DNA of 47,538 nucleotides from a virus. The notes under the pieces are model-generated. The model did not search any database. It saw nothing but the letters and a program-made list of their open reading frames with translations, and was not told where the DNA came from. Of the stretch, positions 8,093 through 18,266 are shown piece by piece. The stretch lies in the IMG/VR virus record IMGVR_UViG_3300038548_000363, positions 1 to 47,538 of that record; one strand, written 5' to 3'. Positions within the stretch are counted from its first letter, which is position 1; each line of letters opens with the position of its first letter. A program made the position numbers and the translations under genes.

Positions 8093-9384
8093 CGACGCCC
8101 TCCGATCAGCCCATCGACCATATTGAGGGTGGCGGCACCGATAGCTTCGCGCTGGTTGAGAGCGGCACCGCGTTTACGCACGTCGATCTCCCCACCAAAC
8201 CGCTCATCGAAATGCTCAGCGAAGCGGGCGGCCGGGTTCACAGACTGCACCGTACCCGAGGATTGAGCCACATCGGTGTCGATGGCGCGGGTAGTGGCGT
8301 CGAACTCGGAACGCAGCGCAGCGACCTGGGCACCAAACTCGGCGCGGTAATCGGTACCGAGCGTGTCGATCAACTCTCCCATCTCATCCCCGGTAGGTTC
8401 ACGGCCCAGGCGCTGGCGCACCGACTGTTTGACCGCTTGAGACAGGGTTGCCATGTCGGGCTTGAGGAACGCCGGGGCAACGAACGGGCGACGATCAGAG
8501 ACTCGGCCCTTGGCGCGACGCTTGGCGGCCTCGGACGGGTTAGCAGCGACCTTGGCTAGCTGGAGGTTCCACGGCACCCCGGCACCGTTGGACTCATCGG
8601 CCAGAGCCGCCATTGCCGATGCCTCAGCGAACGCCCAGGTCGCCCCTCCAGCCGCCTGGTCGGGGTCCAGGTACCCGGCGCGTACCAGGCTGTCTTTGAG
8701 GATCACCCGGCGCGGGGCGTCCCATGATGCCGGGCTCCAGTCGAAACCAAGGTGGTAGCGCTGCACCGGGTTGAGCAGCTGGTCAGCGAGCGGGCCACCA
8801 CGCAGCAGGGTTCCTATTGAGACACCTTCACCGGCAGGGAAGCCTTGAGGCTCGAACACTGGCCGATCTTCACCAACGGTCCCTGGGCCGGGTCGGCCAC
8901 CAATGAAGGGCAGATCGAGTATCGCGGTGAGGTCCTCGCCTGGCGCTCCTCCGACGATGGCCGACAGCAGACCATCTGAGGTGTCGGTTCCGAACTGAGC
9001 ATTGACTTGATCTACGTCGAGGACTTCGCCGGTCAGCTTGTTGACGAAGTTGCCGTCCTCGTCCTCCTCGTAGATGAACCCTTCGCCCCGCTCGCCAACT
9101 ACGTTCGTTCTGGTGAACTCCTCATAGGTGTTGAAAAAGGCCTCGCCGTCCTCACCGAGAATGTCCATGAGCATGAGCATCACTTGACGCAGGCCCTCGA
9201 TGGTGTCGGCAGCATTCACCCCCGCTTGGAGATGCGCCGGCATCCGAACAGTGGTGGTCTCGAGCCAGGCAGCGATAAGGGTTGCCTTGGTCTTGACGAG
9301 CGATTTCCCATCCCCGCCACCACTGGTCCTCGGCGCTCCGGGCTGGTTGAATCGTTCAAAAACGGATTCTTTGCCATGAGGCAT
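8089..9384 (-). CDS. Putative internal virion protein, 431 aa
   Basis: Starts MPHGKESVFERFNQPG. The N-terminal third is helical with LRQVMLMLMDILGEDGEAFF (about residues 67-86). The centre is Gly/Pro-rich. The C-terminal third holds a helical module with RQRLGREPTGDEMGELIDTLGTDY (key residues R-E-P-T-x-D-E), a pattern seen in actinophage internal proteins. It overlaps the giant gene by one base and the M23 gene by four. No catalytic motif is visible. By position it belongs to the ejection or internal-core set. Confidence 0.7.
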   Translation of the reverse strand: MPHGKESVFERFNQPGAPRTSGGGDGKSLVKTKATLIAAWLETTTVRMPAHLQAGVNAADTIEGLRQVMLMLMDILGEDGEAFFNTYEEFTRTNVVGERGEGFIYEEDEDGNFVNKLTGEVLDVDQVNAQFGTDTSDGLLSAIVGGAPGEDLTAILDLPFIGGRPGPGTVGEDRPVFEPQGFPAGEGVSIGTLLRGGPLADQLLNPVQRYHLGFDWSPASWDAPRRVILKDSLVRAGYLDPDQAAGGATWAFAEASAMAALADESNGAGVPWNLQLAKVAANPSEAAKRRAKGRVSDRRPFVAPAFLKPDMATLSQAVKQSVRQRLGREPTGDEMGELIDTLGTDYRAEFGAQVAALRSEFDATTRAIDTDVAQSSGTVQSVNPAARFAEHFDERFGGEIDVRKRGAALNQREAIGAATLNMVDGLIGGRR

Positions 9385-12300
9385 TAGAACGTCATCCCTT
9401 CGAGAGTCAGCGGGTCTGGCGTCTCGTCGCGGTTCAGCTCTCTGCGGAACACGTCGAACCAGAGCTGCCCGAACTCAGGGTACACAGCCATGATGGCTTC
9501 GGAAGCCTCTCGGAGCCAGTCGCGCCACACCCTCATCGAGGTCGCTGACTGCCAGGAGTCGGGCATCAGCCCGCGGCGGAAGGCTTCATTTTCTGCCATC
9601 TTTCGCAGCTCCAGATACACCGCGAGTCCCTGACCAGCGTTGGAGCCACCAAGGCGGGGTTCGGCTGCCCAGCGCTCCAGCTCACGCACCAGGGTTTCGG
9701 TGTCGGCACGACGCGGGATACCGGCAATGTCAGCATCGAAGCCTGTGTACTCGCTGGCAAGGTTGAGCCGCACGTCACGCAGCCACAGCCTGGCCTTTCG
9801 GTCGGTGCGCCCGACAACAGCCTCCTTGGCCTTGTCGTATGCGAGGTTGCCAAGCAGCTCGTTGCGGCGCTGCAACCATTGCTCGGGTGTCAACGCTGCT
9901 CGAGCTCCGGTGGCGAGGCTGTCCTTGTACGCCTCGTAATTGAAGTCGTCCCACTCCAGGTCCTGCATGCCGTAGGCCGCGGTGTTCGGGAAGGCATCCG
10001 CCTCGAACAGGTCGCCGTTGGTGCGTCGCCAGCCGTGGCCGGTCTCAGTGACCGAGCGCTCTTGGACCGAGATGGTCTTGGGGGTGGTGAACAGGGTTGC
10101 AACACCCAGGCCGTCCAGGTAGTTCTGACCGAACCCGAAGCGCTGGATGAACTCGGTCAGGGCTATCTCCTGGTCGAAGTCGGCGGCCCGTAGCAGGCGG
10201 TAATACTCCGAGATCAGCGCCTGGGTTTGCCACACCTTCCCATCGGTGTCTCGCACGTCGTATTCGATCGACGGGCCGGTGGGGAGGATGAACCCAGCCC
10301 CGGCGCGTACGAAGGACAGGAACGATGCTTTTTGTGAAGCCTCCTCCATGAGGTCCCACGCCGCCGCCGAGCTGTTCATCTTCTCAGGGTTCTCAGCCGC
10401 CAGGATGCGGAACACATCCATGACCGTGTTGTGGTGAAGGCGCTGGTACTCGCTGGACCCGGTGCCGATCGCCACCATCAGCTTCTCGAACCAGGCTGGC
10501 AGGCCAAGGTCTAGCAGGTCACCGGGGGTGCGTATCCCTTCCTCCCCGAACGGGGTGACCAGATTGCGGATGGTGTCGAACTGCGGCATGTTGGGCACCA
10601 GCATCGAGACCGGCACCTGGGCGACCGGGCCGAAGCCTGGGATGTATTGGCCGAGAGCCAGGTTGATTCCCGCAACCGAGCCGGTGAACTTGACCTCTGT
10701 ATCCTCGCCGGTACCGAGCAGCGCCCTGGTGATGAACTCCGAGCCGGGGTACGCGAAGACCTCCTCGCCATTGGCGTCGGTATAGAAAAAGCCCGACTCG
10801 CGTGCTGCTTCGACACCCTGCTGGGCACGCCGGAACACCCGCGGATTCTCAAACATGATCCGTGACCACACGGTGATGATCTCGGCCCACGCCTCAGCGA
10901 ACGGGAACACATTTCTCAGCGCGTCCGATGCGTTGTGCTTGGTGGTTACGTCGTACAGGAGCCTCTTGGTCTCCTCGAGGGCGTAGCCCTTGGCGATCTG
11001 GTCGATCTCTTGGATGGACAGCGAGGCTGCCTTGGTGTTGGGTGCGCGATCCACCCAACCCTCGGGCACCGGAGCTTTGCGTCTGAGGTCTGATTTCTTG
11101 AACTTGAGGTCGCCAAGCAGCATGTTGTCAACCTGGCGAGCGGTGTCCTCATCAACGAAGGTCTTGAGGTGCTGGACTCGTTTCAGGTAGAACTGACGCC
11201 ATGCCGGGGCGCGGGCCAGCTTGTTGGTGACACCGCCGCCGAGCGTGTAGAAAACCGTGTTGAGCATCTTGTCCCACACGCCACGATCGTCGGCAGAGAG
11301 ATTCGGGTCGGGGTAGGGCAGCACCGGGGGTGCCTTGTCAACGCGATCCGAAAGGAACTGCTTGGAGGTCGCCACCTGGTCGATGTCCTCGGAGTGCGAC
11401 ATCGGGTTGCCTTCGGGGAACAGCTGTATCTCGTCGTCGTCTGCGAGTCGGCCGACCCCGGTATCCATGGCGTCCCACATCTCGTCGTCGGGCTGGCTGG
11501 TGATGACGTAGTGGCTGGATTCAAACTCGGGGTCACCAGGTCGCAGTTGACGCCCGGCCGCTGGCGGTGGCGGTACCGACGCCGACTCAGGCAGCGCTGC
11601 TTGACGCGGCGGCCCCGTTACCGGGACGTGCGGGGAATCCGGCACCTTGGGCAGAGCGACACCGCGAGCGTCGATAGCGCCCAGGGCATCGCGAGGGGTA
11701 TCGACGATCATCCGCTCGAGACTCTCATCGAACTTCTGGCTGGCTCGGAATATGCGATCCGAACCGATCAGCTCGGTACCCATGTCGGCCACGAACTCGA
11801 GGGCCCGCCCAGCTTCCTCAAGTGGAATCTCCTGCTTTTCAGCGAGCCGGTGTACCGCGTCCACCAGCGTGGCATCGAACCGGCCCGGCTCACGCGCGTC
11901 GGACAGCTCGCCGCGGAACTTCAACTCCTCGATGATCTCCTGTAGCCGTCGCTCGGTGCCGGTGCGTACAGCCTCTGAGCCTGGCTGGAGCTGTCGCGAG
12001 ATTTCGTTGGCACGGATGTTGCGTGTCCACATCTGGTAGGCACCGTCGAAAGCCTCGTCGAGGAGGGCATCGGTGGTAGCGGTCTCTTTCGAGATCGGGT
12101 GGAACTTGGGCCGCGGGGGCGCGCCGGGCGGGACGGTCTGTGAAATGTCCCGGCCAAGCTGACGCAAGAAGTCGCCGGTGGCCTGCTCGGGGGAGACACC
12201 GCCGAGCCGGAGCAAAGTCTGTTTGAGGGCATCAAGCCCATCCGGTGACAGCACCTCGTCGAAGCTGGAAATCAGCTCCAGCAACTCCGAGCTAGTCCAC

Positions 12301-15300
12301 CGCCCATCCACAGAGCCCGCAATGATGCGAGGGGCGGCACCTTCCAGGGTCCACACTCCGCGGGTTCCTTCGATGAGGGCACGAAGGTCGTTTCCAAGCA
12401 GGCCGAAGCGATCCGCTCCGACGTTGCCCTTCACCACCACCTGCTTGCCAACAAATTGGGTGTGACCGGCGAGTTTGGCTAGCTCATCGACAAGGAAAAG
12501 GATCGACTCCTGCTCCAGTATTTCAGCATCCAACACATCCAGGTTGGAGCGACTGAATGCCTCATCCATCGCAGCACGCAGCCGGCGCACCCCCTCGAGG
12601 TCCAGATCATCGGTCAAAGCAGTCAGGTCAACCGTGACGAAGGACCCCGGCTCCAGGGTGACGTACGCCTCGGCACCCCCGCGAGTCTCAGCAGCCGCCA
12701 GCTGTCTCGGGCCATCTGCCGTGTCATCGACAAACCCGCGCACCAGGGTCGGTTGGCCTTCGGCTTGTCGGCCGAAGTCGATGAACTCCTCAAGACCTAT
12801 GACGGATTGGCCGCCAGTTTCCGTCGTATCGTCTATGAGAGCCTTCCCGATGCCCCGCTCTCGCATCCATGCCGCCGTATTCTCAAACGACCGATCGAGC
12901 TGGCGAAAATCCGACAGGCGACGGTTACCCCTTGGCCCGAGGAGAATGTCATCCGCTAGGAGGGCTTCTGAAAGACCAGGGTTTGCAGCAAGGGTGGCGT
13001 CAAGAGACTCGGCACGAAAGTTGACCGTTTCACCGTAGATTTTGGTCTTGATGACCCGCGAGCCTGGGTTTCCCTGACGTGAGTAGACAGCCCGAGCAAC
13101 ATCTTCGTCATCGGTGAAGTAGAACTTGCGACCCTGCTCTGGAACCTGGGCAGCCCCTGTGCCCCCTGATCGACTTTTCGTGCCTTCTGCCGTCGTATCA
13201 AACACCTCGAAGGGTGCATCTGTCCCATGAAAGAACTCGTCGCCTGTTCCTCCTAGCCGCTGAGCGGAAGTGGTGCCTCCAAGGTCGTCAACCAGGTCAT
13301 CGACGCTACGCACCACAGCACGGTTCATCTGATCCCCGCCCACCGAGCGCAGCGCAGCTACAAGGGGATGGTCGGCGGTGATCGAACGGAACTCGTTGGG
13401 GTAGCCGTCGAGGATGAGGTCCACCAGGTCCTCGGCGTTGCGGCCCCACCCGGTCTGGTTGACCGCCGCGGTGTCCAAGAAGCGGTACAGGAAGCGCAGC
13501 TCGTCGATGCGCTCAGGGTCGAGGTCCTCTGGAATGAACCGAGTCGTCCCTTCGAGGGCGACGCGCGGCTGGGACTTCATGCGGACGTAATTCACCAGGT
13601 CGAGCTGCTGCTGGTGGCGCGAGTTAATCATCCAGATCATCCACTCGGCGTCGGCCAGGATCGCATCGTCGGTGAGCGGGCGCACCCGGTTGAACTCGCG
13701 GAAGGCGTCGGCCAGCGCGTCGGGGTCCACAGTCCCATCGGCGCGTCCGAACATGCGGTACAGGTCGTCGATGATCCCGCCGATGGTGTTGAAGTCCTGG
13801 CCCACGTCGTCGATGACCGTTTGGGCATCCGGCGACTCATCCAGGTAGTTGATGAGGCGGGTGAACATGGTGTCGCTGTCGAACCCGGTGATCGAGTCGT
13901 CGTAGCCCATCACGGCAAAGTCCTTCTGCCGGCGCGGGTCCACACCGATCGACAGCTGTATCGGCTCGGTGACGGGACCTGGGAGCCTGCCCTGTTCAAA
14001 GAGAGCTTCACCCGATACGGACCCATCAGGAAGCTGCACAAGTTCTGCATCGGTGCCCTCGAGGAACGACTGGTACTCAGCCCACTCGGCAATCTCATCC
14101 TCGGTGTACCCACGGAGTCGCGAAAACTCCTCGTACTCACCAGCGTCGAAGGCGGCTCTCTCGGCTGGGGTCCAGTCGGCAGGGTTGGACACCTTTTCGC
14201 TACTGAACACTCGCCGCTGCAAGGCCTCGAAGCGGTCGATGGTTGCTTTTCGCTCGGCAACCTCTTTGGCGCTGCGAGCCTCCCCAGCGGCGGGGCCTTC
14301 GCCTTTCCTTATGGCGATCTTCTCGTCGCGCAGCTGGTTTTTGGCGATCCCAAACTCCCGGCTGTTCTCTGCCGCTCTCGCCATTATCTCGGGGTCAGCA
14401 ATATCGGCGGTGAAGGAGCTGGTGGCTATTTTCCCATTCTCTTTGAGAGTCCTTATCTCATAGCCAGTGACCTCGTTGGTTTTCGTATTGTGGGTGAGAT
14501 ACGGTTCATCGAACTTGGGTTGGATGTCTGTTCGCCCGAACTCATCGGGAGCCGGTCGATGCCCACCCTCAAAGTCGGTCCGCGTCACCAGCGCGTCCGT
14601 GCCTACGGCTCGACGCTCAACGTCGAGGTCCAACGCCTTTGCGGTCGTGGCCCCTGGATCGTTGGACGTAAGCTGCGAGGAAGGCGGGCTGGGGCGTTTC
14701 TGCATGTTGTCTGGAGGCTTGACCCCTGGCGGCTGAGGCTCGGGGAGGCCGTCTGAGGGGCTCGGCCCTTGTGAGCCATCGGGACGGGGGCGACCCGGTG
14801 GTGCGCGCAGCTCGGGAGGAGGGCCGGCAGGAAGGCCAAAATCTCTCGGGTTCACCACCTGGTTTGACGAGTTGTGCCACAGCTTGGTGTGCGGGTCCCA
14901 CCATATGTAGTCACCGCCTGTGCCGTGGACCATGCGCGCAAACTCAGACTCAAGGTGCCAGCGCAGGTTCTCGGGGCGTACATCATCGAGTTTGGAGCCG
15001 AGGAACGCCTGGCGGCGCGGGTTGCCTGACTCGACCATCTGTCTCAGATAGCCCTTGCCGCCTCCGTTCATCATCCACTCGATCGTGTCATCGACGCCGT
15101 TGCGTCGTAGGAAGCGCCCGACCGGGTTGGAGTGGAGCTTGCCCAGGTTCCACATCCAGGCGTCAACGACACGCCCTGCGTCGTTGGGATCGTCGCGGAA
15201 CACGTTGGTGTATTTCTTGTGCCCTGGTGCCTTGCCTCCGAAGTCGAGCCACCATCCAGAATCGACCATGAGCGCTTCGCCGTACTCGTTGAATTGACCC

Positions 15301-17573
15301 TGGCGCAGCTGTCCGACCGTGCTACGCCCGGTACCTCCGAGGCGGGCCGGGAGCGGGCCGACATCTTTGGGGAGCAGCTCGTCAACGAGGGTCCGGTTCA
15401 TCTTGTTGCCAAAGGCGTAGGCGAACCATGAGAACGGGTGGGTGAACATCGAATCCATACCGCTGAACGCCAAGCGGACCTGTTCCTCCATGCCAATGCG
15501 TACCGGCCACGCAATACGCAGCAGCACGAACGGTCTCCACACTTTCGACATATAGCCATCAACGACGTTGAGCCAGGCGCGGGCGTTGAGTTCTGAGTCC
15601 GACGAGGCCTTGGACACCCAGGAGCCGTTGACCCGCCCTAGTGCTCGGCGCAGCTCCCTGGGATCATCGAGCGGCAGTTCTTTCTGGAGCAGCTCGTTGA
15701 CCTGGTGTGCGGTGGGGCGAGCAATCGCCACTGTCTGGTCATCAACGATCATCTTGAGCTCGGTGTCGGGGAACCATTGCGCCTGACCAACCGAGTTCGC
15801 CCAATAGGAGCGGAAATCGTCCCACTCCTTGGGGTAGACACGCAACAGGGTCTCGCGGATGTGCTCGGGTATCTCGTCACCGAGCTTGTTCATCACGAAG
15901 TGGCGGCGGGCGTCGCGGTACACCGCGTACGCTCCCGCCGAGTCACCATCGGCCAGGCGCGCCCATCTCAGCAGGAAAGGCCCGCTCTCGTCTGCGGTGA
16001 ACGCAGCTGAGGTCATCCAATCCTCGAACTTGTCCAGCCCTCGATCGAGGTCCTCGAGGTCGAGCGAGCCGCGTGGCATCCGTGCCACCATCCGACCGGC
16101 CCAGGTGCCTTCCGAAGCGTGCCGGATCGCGGCTTTCAACCCGAATGCTTCGCCTACCAGGGCAGCCTCGGGATCACGGAACTGGCTGCCCAGGAACTGG
16201 CCCACCGTACGCGACTCGGGGCCGCGCACCCCCGACAGGATGTTGCGCGGGGTAGGCACCGACTCGAACATCCCGGTGTCGAGGTAGGAGCGGCGCGGTG
16301 GCGCTGGGATGCCTTGCCTCAGACCGGGGCTAGGCAGCCCGCGGAGGGTGGCGTCGATCCCGGCCGCTCCGTGGCGCTGCCCTTCCGTGACCAGCTCATA
16401 CAGCAGCCGGCGCGATTCGAGACCTTTGGGCGCGGAACCGAATTGACGGAGCTTGAGCGCGTTCTTGATGTCCTGTGCCGCGGAGGTGTTCTGAGAGAGC
16501 AGGGCCAGCTTCTCAGTCATACCGCGGTAGCTGGGTGATTGGACAAACTCATCGACACCGACGCCGAAGGTCGAGCGCCGCGTCCCTCCGATCAGCGCCT
16601 TGTTGGCTTTGCGTAGCTTGCCCAACCCGAACAGGGCGGCGTTGGTGGGGTCCAGCCACAGCTGAGAGGCGAAGTCCGCGGCACCAGAGACTATGTGGAA
16701 CGGCATGGTTCCGACCTCGAGGCCGAACCCCTTGGCGGCTAGACGCCCAGGGCTGATCGGTGTCCCGTCATCGAAGGTGATCCCGGTGTGGGCCTGAGCG
16801 CGGGCCATTTGTGACAGCGGGTCACCGAACTTCTGCTGGACCTGGGCAATGGCGTTGGGTTCGGGGATGCCCAGGCCGACCAGCATCTGGACCTCGACGG
16901 ATTCGGCATCGGCAAGGTTGGATTGAGGGAGGAAGCCGCCACCCAGGTTGACTTGAGCATTCGGGTCCGACTCAAGGGGAGTGAGGTTCTGTATAGCGGA
17001 CTCGAAACCCTCCTTGCTAAACGGCGATTCGCCGCCAAAGAACGTGCCCACGGCTCGTACCCCGGTGGAGGACCCAGCCGCCGAATGGGCCTCGGCAAAA
17101 TCCATGCCCTGGGAGATGCCGACCCCGGTGCGGGTGAGGCGCGGTGCCGCCTCCTCGTACAGAGCGTCGAAGGCGGTGGTCACCAGCCGGATGCCTCCGC
17201 GCAGGAACTGGAACGGGACCGAAAGGATGTTGTTGGATTGGGTGCGGATCGGATCGAGGGTGCGCGAGAGCGACACCCGCTCATTGAGTGATGCCAAAGC
17301 TGGGTGATCGACGGGGATGCCGCCGACAGCAGCCCCGGTGAGGACCGAGGCGGGCAGGTCGGGGTACAGCTCGGACATCTGCGCCAGGACGATCGCAATA
17401 CCGGGGTTGGCTGCCTGGATGCGGGCCTGCTCGGTGCGGCGGCGCAAGTCCTCCATCTCCGTACCGCGCTTGATGTCGTTGTGGAGGGCAAAGCGCTGAG
17501 CGGCGATGATGACGGGGCTGACCGCGAACGCCCGCGTCGGTATAGCTCTAAGGGCGTTACCGCGCGATGTCAT
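9384..17573 (-). CDS. Giant polyvalent internal virion protein with ART-like domain, 2729 aa
   Basis: Three blocks are separated by two Pro-rich linkers. Residues 1 to about 905 are long and mainly helical with hydrophobic patches. The linker at about 908-960 is rich in PPG/PPD. Residues about 960-1970 include an ADP-ribosyltransferase-like polyvalent domain at about 1440-1600: F-F-H-G-T near 1444, then GRKFYFTDDEDVARAVYS near 1490, then GIGKALID.TTETGGQSV and L-E-E-F. A second linker lies at about 1971-2014. Residues about 2015-2729 are helical with a possible membrane-active stretch (NLALGQYIPGFGPVAQVPVSMLV). It takes up about one sixth of the genome and sits between portal and capsid genes. 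Likely packaged and ejected, forming or delivering through a channel as T7 gp15 and gp16 do. Whether the ART domain is active is unknown. Confidence 0.8.
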   Translation of the reverse strand: MTSRGNALRAIPTRAFAVSPVIIAAQRFALHNDIKRGTEMEDLRRRTEQARIQAANPGIAIVLAQMSELYPDLPASVLTGAAVGGIPVDHPALASLNERVSLSRTLDPIRTQSNNILSVPFQFLRGGIRLVTTAFDALYEEAAPRLTRTGVGISQGMDFAEAHSAAGSSTGVRAVGTFFGGESPFSKEGFESAIQNLTPLESDPNAQVNLGGGFLPQSNLADAESVEVQMLVGLGIPEPNAIAQVQQKFGDPLSQMARAQAHTGITFDDGTPISPGRLAAKGFGLEVGTMPFHIVSGAADFASQLWLDPTNAALFGLGKLRKANKALIGGTRRSTFGVGVDEFVQSPSYRGMTEKLALLSQNTSAAQDIKNALKLRQFGSAPKGLESRRLLYELVTEGQRHGAAGIDATLRGLPSPGLRQGIPAPPRRSYLDTGMFESVPTPRNILSGVRGPESRTVGQFLGSQFRDPEAALVGEAFGLKAAIRHASEGTWAGRMVARMPRGSLDLEDLDRGLDKFEDWMTSAAFTADESGPFLLRWARLADGDSAGAYAVYRDARRHFVMNKLGDEIPEHIRETLLRVYPKEWDDFRSYWANSVGQAQWFPDTELKMIVDDQTVAIARPTAHQVNELLQKELPLDDPRELRRALGRVNGSWVSKASSDSELNARAWLNVVDGYMSKVWRPFVLLRIAWPVRIGMEEQVRLAFSGMDSMFTHPFSWFAYAFGNKMNRTLVDELLPKDVGPLPARLGGTGRSTVGQLRQGQFNEYGEALMVDSGWWLDFGGKAPGHKKYTNVFRDDPNDAGRVVDAWMWNLGKLHSNPVGRFLRRNGVDDTIEWMMNGGGKGYLRQMVESGNPRRQAFLGSKLDDVRPENLRWHLESEFARMVHGTGGDYIWWDPHTKLWHNSSNQVVNPRDFGLPAGPPPELRAPPGRPRPDGSQGPSPSDGLPEPQPPGVKPPDNMQKRPSPPSSQLTSNDPGATTAKALDLDVERRAVGTDALVTRTDFEGGHRPAPDEFGRTDIQPKFDEPYLTHNTKTNEVTGYEIRTLKENGKIATSSFTADIADPEIMARAAENSREFGIAKNQLRDEKIAIRKGEGPAAGEARSAKEVAERKATIDRFEALQRRVFSSEKVSNPADWTPAERAAFDAGEYEEFSRLRGYTEDEIAEWAEYQSFLEGTDAELVQLPDGSVSGEALFEQGRLPGPVTEPIQLSIGVDPRRQKDFAVMGYDDSITGFDSDTMFTRLINYLDESPDAQTVIDDVGQDFNTIGGIIDDLYRMFGRADGTVDPDALADAFREFNRVRPLTDDAILADAEWMIWMINSRHQQQLDLVNYVRMKSQPRVALEGTTRFIPEDLDPERIDELRFLYRFLDTAAVNQTGWGRNAEDLVDLILDGYPNEFRSITADHPLVAALRSVGGDQMNRAVVRSVDDLVDDLGGTTSAQRLGGTGDEFFHGTDAPFEVFDTTAEGTKSRSGGTGAAQVPEQGRKFYFTDDEDVARAVYSRQGNPGSRVIKTKIYGETVNFRAESLDATLAANPGLSEALLADDILLGPRGNRRLSDFRQLDRSFENTAAWMRERGIGKALIDDTTETGGQSVIGLEEFIDFGRQAEGQPTLVRGFVDDTADGPRQLAAAETRGGAEAYVTLEPGSFVTVDLTALTDDLDLEGVRRLRAAMDEAFSRSNLDVLDAEILEQESILFLVDELAKLAGHTQFVGKQVVVKGNVGADRFGLLGNDLRALIEGTRGVWTLEGAAPRIIAGSVDGRWTSSELLELISSFDEVLSPDGLDALKQTLLRLGGVSPEQATGDFLRQLGRDISQTVPPGAPPRPKFHPISKETATTDALLDEAFDGAYQMWTRNIRANEISRQLQPGSEAVRTGTERRLQEIIEELKFRGELSDAREPGRFDATLVDAVHRLAEKQEIPLEEAGRALEFVADMGTELIGSDRIFRASQKFDESLERMIVDTPRDALGAIDARGVALPKVPDSPHVPVTGPPRQAALPESASVPPPPAAGRQLRPGDPEFESSHYVITSQPDDEMWDAMDTGVGRLADDDEIQLFPEGNPMSHSEDIDQVATSKQFLSDRVDKAPPVLPYPDPNLSADDRGVWDKMLNTVFYTLGGGVTNKLARAPAWRQFYLKRVQHLKTFVDEDTARQVDNMLLGDLKFKKSDLRRKAPVPEGWVDRAPNTKAASLSIQEIDQIAKGYALEETKRLLYDVTTKHNASDALRNVFPFAEAWAEIITVWSRIMFENPRVFRRAQQGVEAARESGFFYTDANGEEVFAYPGSEFITRALLGTGEDTEVKFTGSVAGINLALGQYIPGFGPVAQVPVSMLVPNMPQFDTIRNLVTPFGEEGIRTPGDLLDLGLPAWFEKLMVAIGTGSSEYQRLHHNTVMDVFRILAAENPEKMNSSAAAWDLMEEASQKASFLSFVRAGAGFILPTGPSIEYDVRDTDGKVWQTQALISEYYRLLRAADFDQEIALTEFIQRFGFGQNYLDGLGVATLFTTPKTISVQERSVTETGHGWRRTNGDLFEADAFPNTAAYGMQDLEWDDFNYEAYKDSLATGARAALTPEQWLQRRNELLGNLAYDKAKEAVVGRTDRKARLWLRDVRLNLASEYTGFDADIAGIPRRADTETLVRELERWAAEPRLGGSNAGQGLAVYLELRKMAENEAFRRGLMPDSWQSATSMRVWRDWLREASEAIMAVYPEFGQLWFDVFRRELNRDETPDPLTLEGMTF

Positions 17574-17961
17574 TTACCAATCTCCGTATCTCTGGATGCG
17601 GAAAGACTTGGTAGATCGTTTTCAGTAGTAGGTCGGGATCGGCAGGGACGAAGCTGTTGCCAGCTGGGCGTGGCCCACCGGGGCCCGGCTGGGTGGTAGG
17701 GCCAAACAGCGCTTCTTGGGCGGGTGGAGGAGGAGGCGCAGGGCCAGCCCCGCCCTCAGCTACACCGGGTCCTGAGCGGTTATCCGGTAGTGGAGCGGCC
17801 CGTTGCGCCTCCTCCAACTCTTGACGCTCACCGAATGGGCCACCCGCAGCAACACGGATCGGCTGGGTCTTGGAACCGGGGCCACCGTCCGTGCGCTGGG
17901 ACAGAGCGCCCGGTCCCGAGACCGCAGCCGGATTCGCCGGAGTGGTTCGCTTGCGGGGCAT
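17557..17961 (-). CDS. Pro-rich small virion-region protein, 134 aa
   Basis: Starts MPRKRTTPANPAAV; low-complexity, very rich in Pro, Gly and Ala (PAPPPPPAQ near residue 77). It ends in a short ordered helix (PDLLLKTIYQVFPHPEIRRLVNDIAR, key hydrophobics L, I, V, F). The gene overlaps the start of the giant gene by 17 bases. A disordered protein with a single C-terminal helix next to the portal suggests a portal or internal-core adaptor peptide. Function not recognised. Confidence 0.65.
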   Translation of the reverse strand: MPRKRTTPANPAAVSGPGALSQRTDGGPGSKTQPIRVAAGGPFGERQELEEAQRAAPLPDNRSGPGVAEGGAGPAPPPPPAQEALFGPTTQPGPGGPRPAGNSFVPADPDLLLKTIYQVFPHPEIRRLVNDIAR

Positions 17962-18249
17962 CTAGACCTCTACAAGCCGTTCGGTTTTCTTGGGTGGCTT
18001 GATCTTGGCGCTCTTTTTGAGCGTGAACACTGGCGACGGGACCTTTATCAGCTCGCCGTCGTCGATGATCTCCTTGTCCTCGAAGGTGAGGACCATCTTG
18101 GGCTGAACCCCATAGACGCCGTGAGGGGTGTTGACCTCGCGGTAGGAGGGAACTTCCTGCTCGTAGATGAACCCGTCCTGACCGTTTTTCTCGTAGGTGT
18201 CAAAGAACGGACCCCACGATTCGTCGCTTACTGTTTTCTTCTTCGCCAT
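17962..18249 (-). CDS. Small Lys-rich protein downstream of portal, 95 aa
   Basis: Starts MAKKKTVSDESWGPFFDTYEKN after a GAAGGAGAAGGC ribosome site. It is beta-leaning with a Lys/Pro-rich C-terminal third (KKSAKIKPPKKTERLVEV). No Cys and no known motif. It lies 17 bases after the portal stop and directly abuts the next gene. Probably a minor structural or head-completion protein; the family is not recognised. Confidence 0.65.
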   Translation of the reverse strand: MAKKKTVSDESWGPFFDTYEKNGQDGFIYEQEVPSYREVNTPHGVYGVQPKMVLTFEDKEIIDDGELIKVPSPVFTLKKSAKIKPPKKTERLVEV

Positions 18250-18266
18250 GCCTTCTCCTTCGTTGG

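Noticed and set aside
13368-14756. Long plus-strand open frame opposite the giant protein (462 codons)
   Set aside because: It lies wholly antisense to a gene with clear domains; its composition (Gly, Val and His-rich) is what a GC-rich gene yields in its complementary frame, with no ribosome site or known motif.
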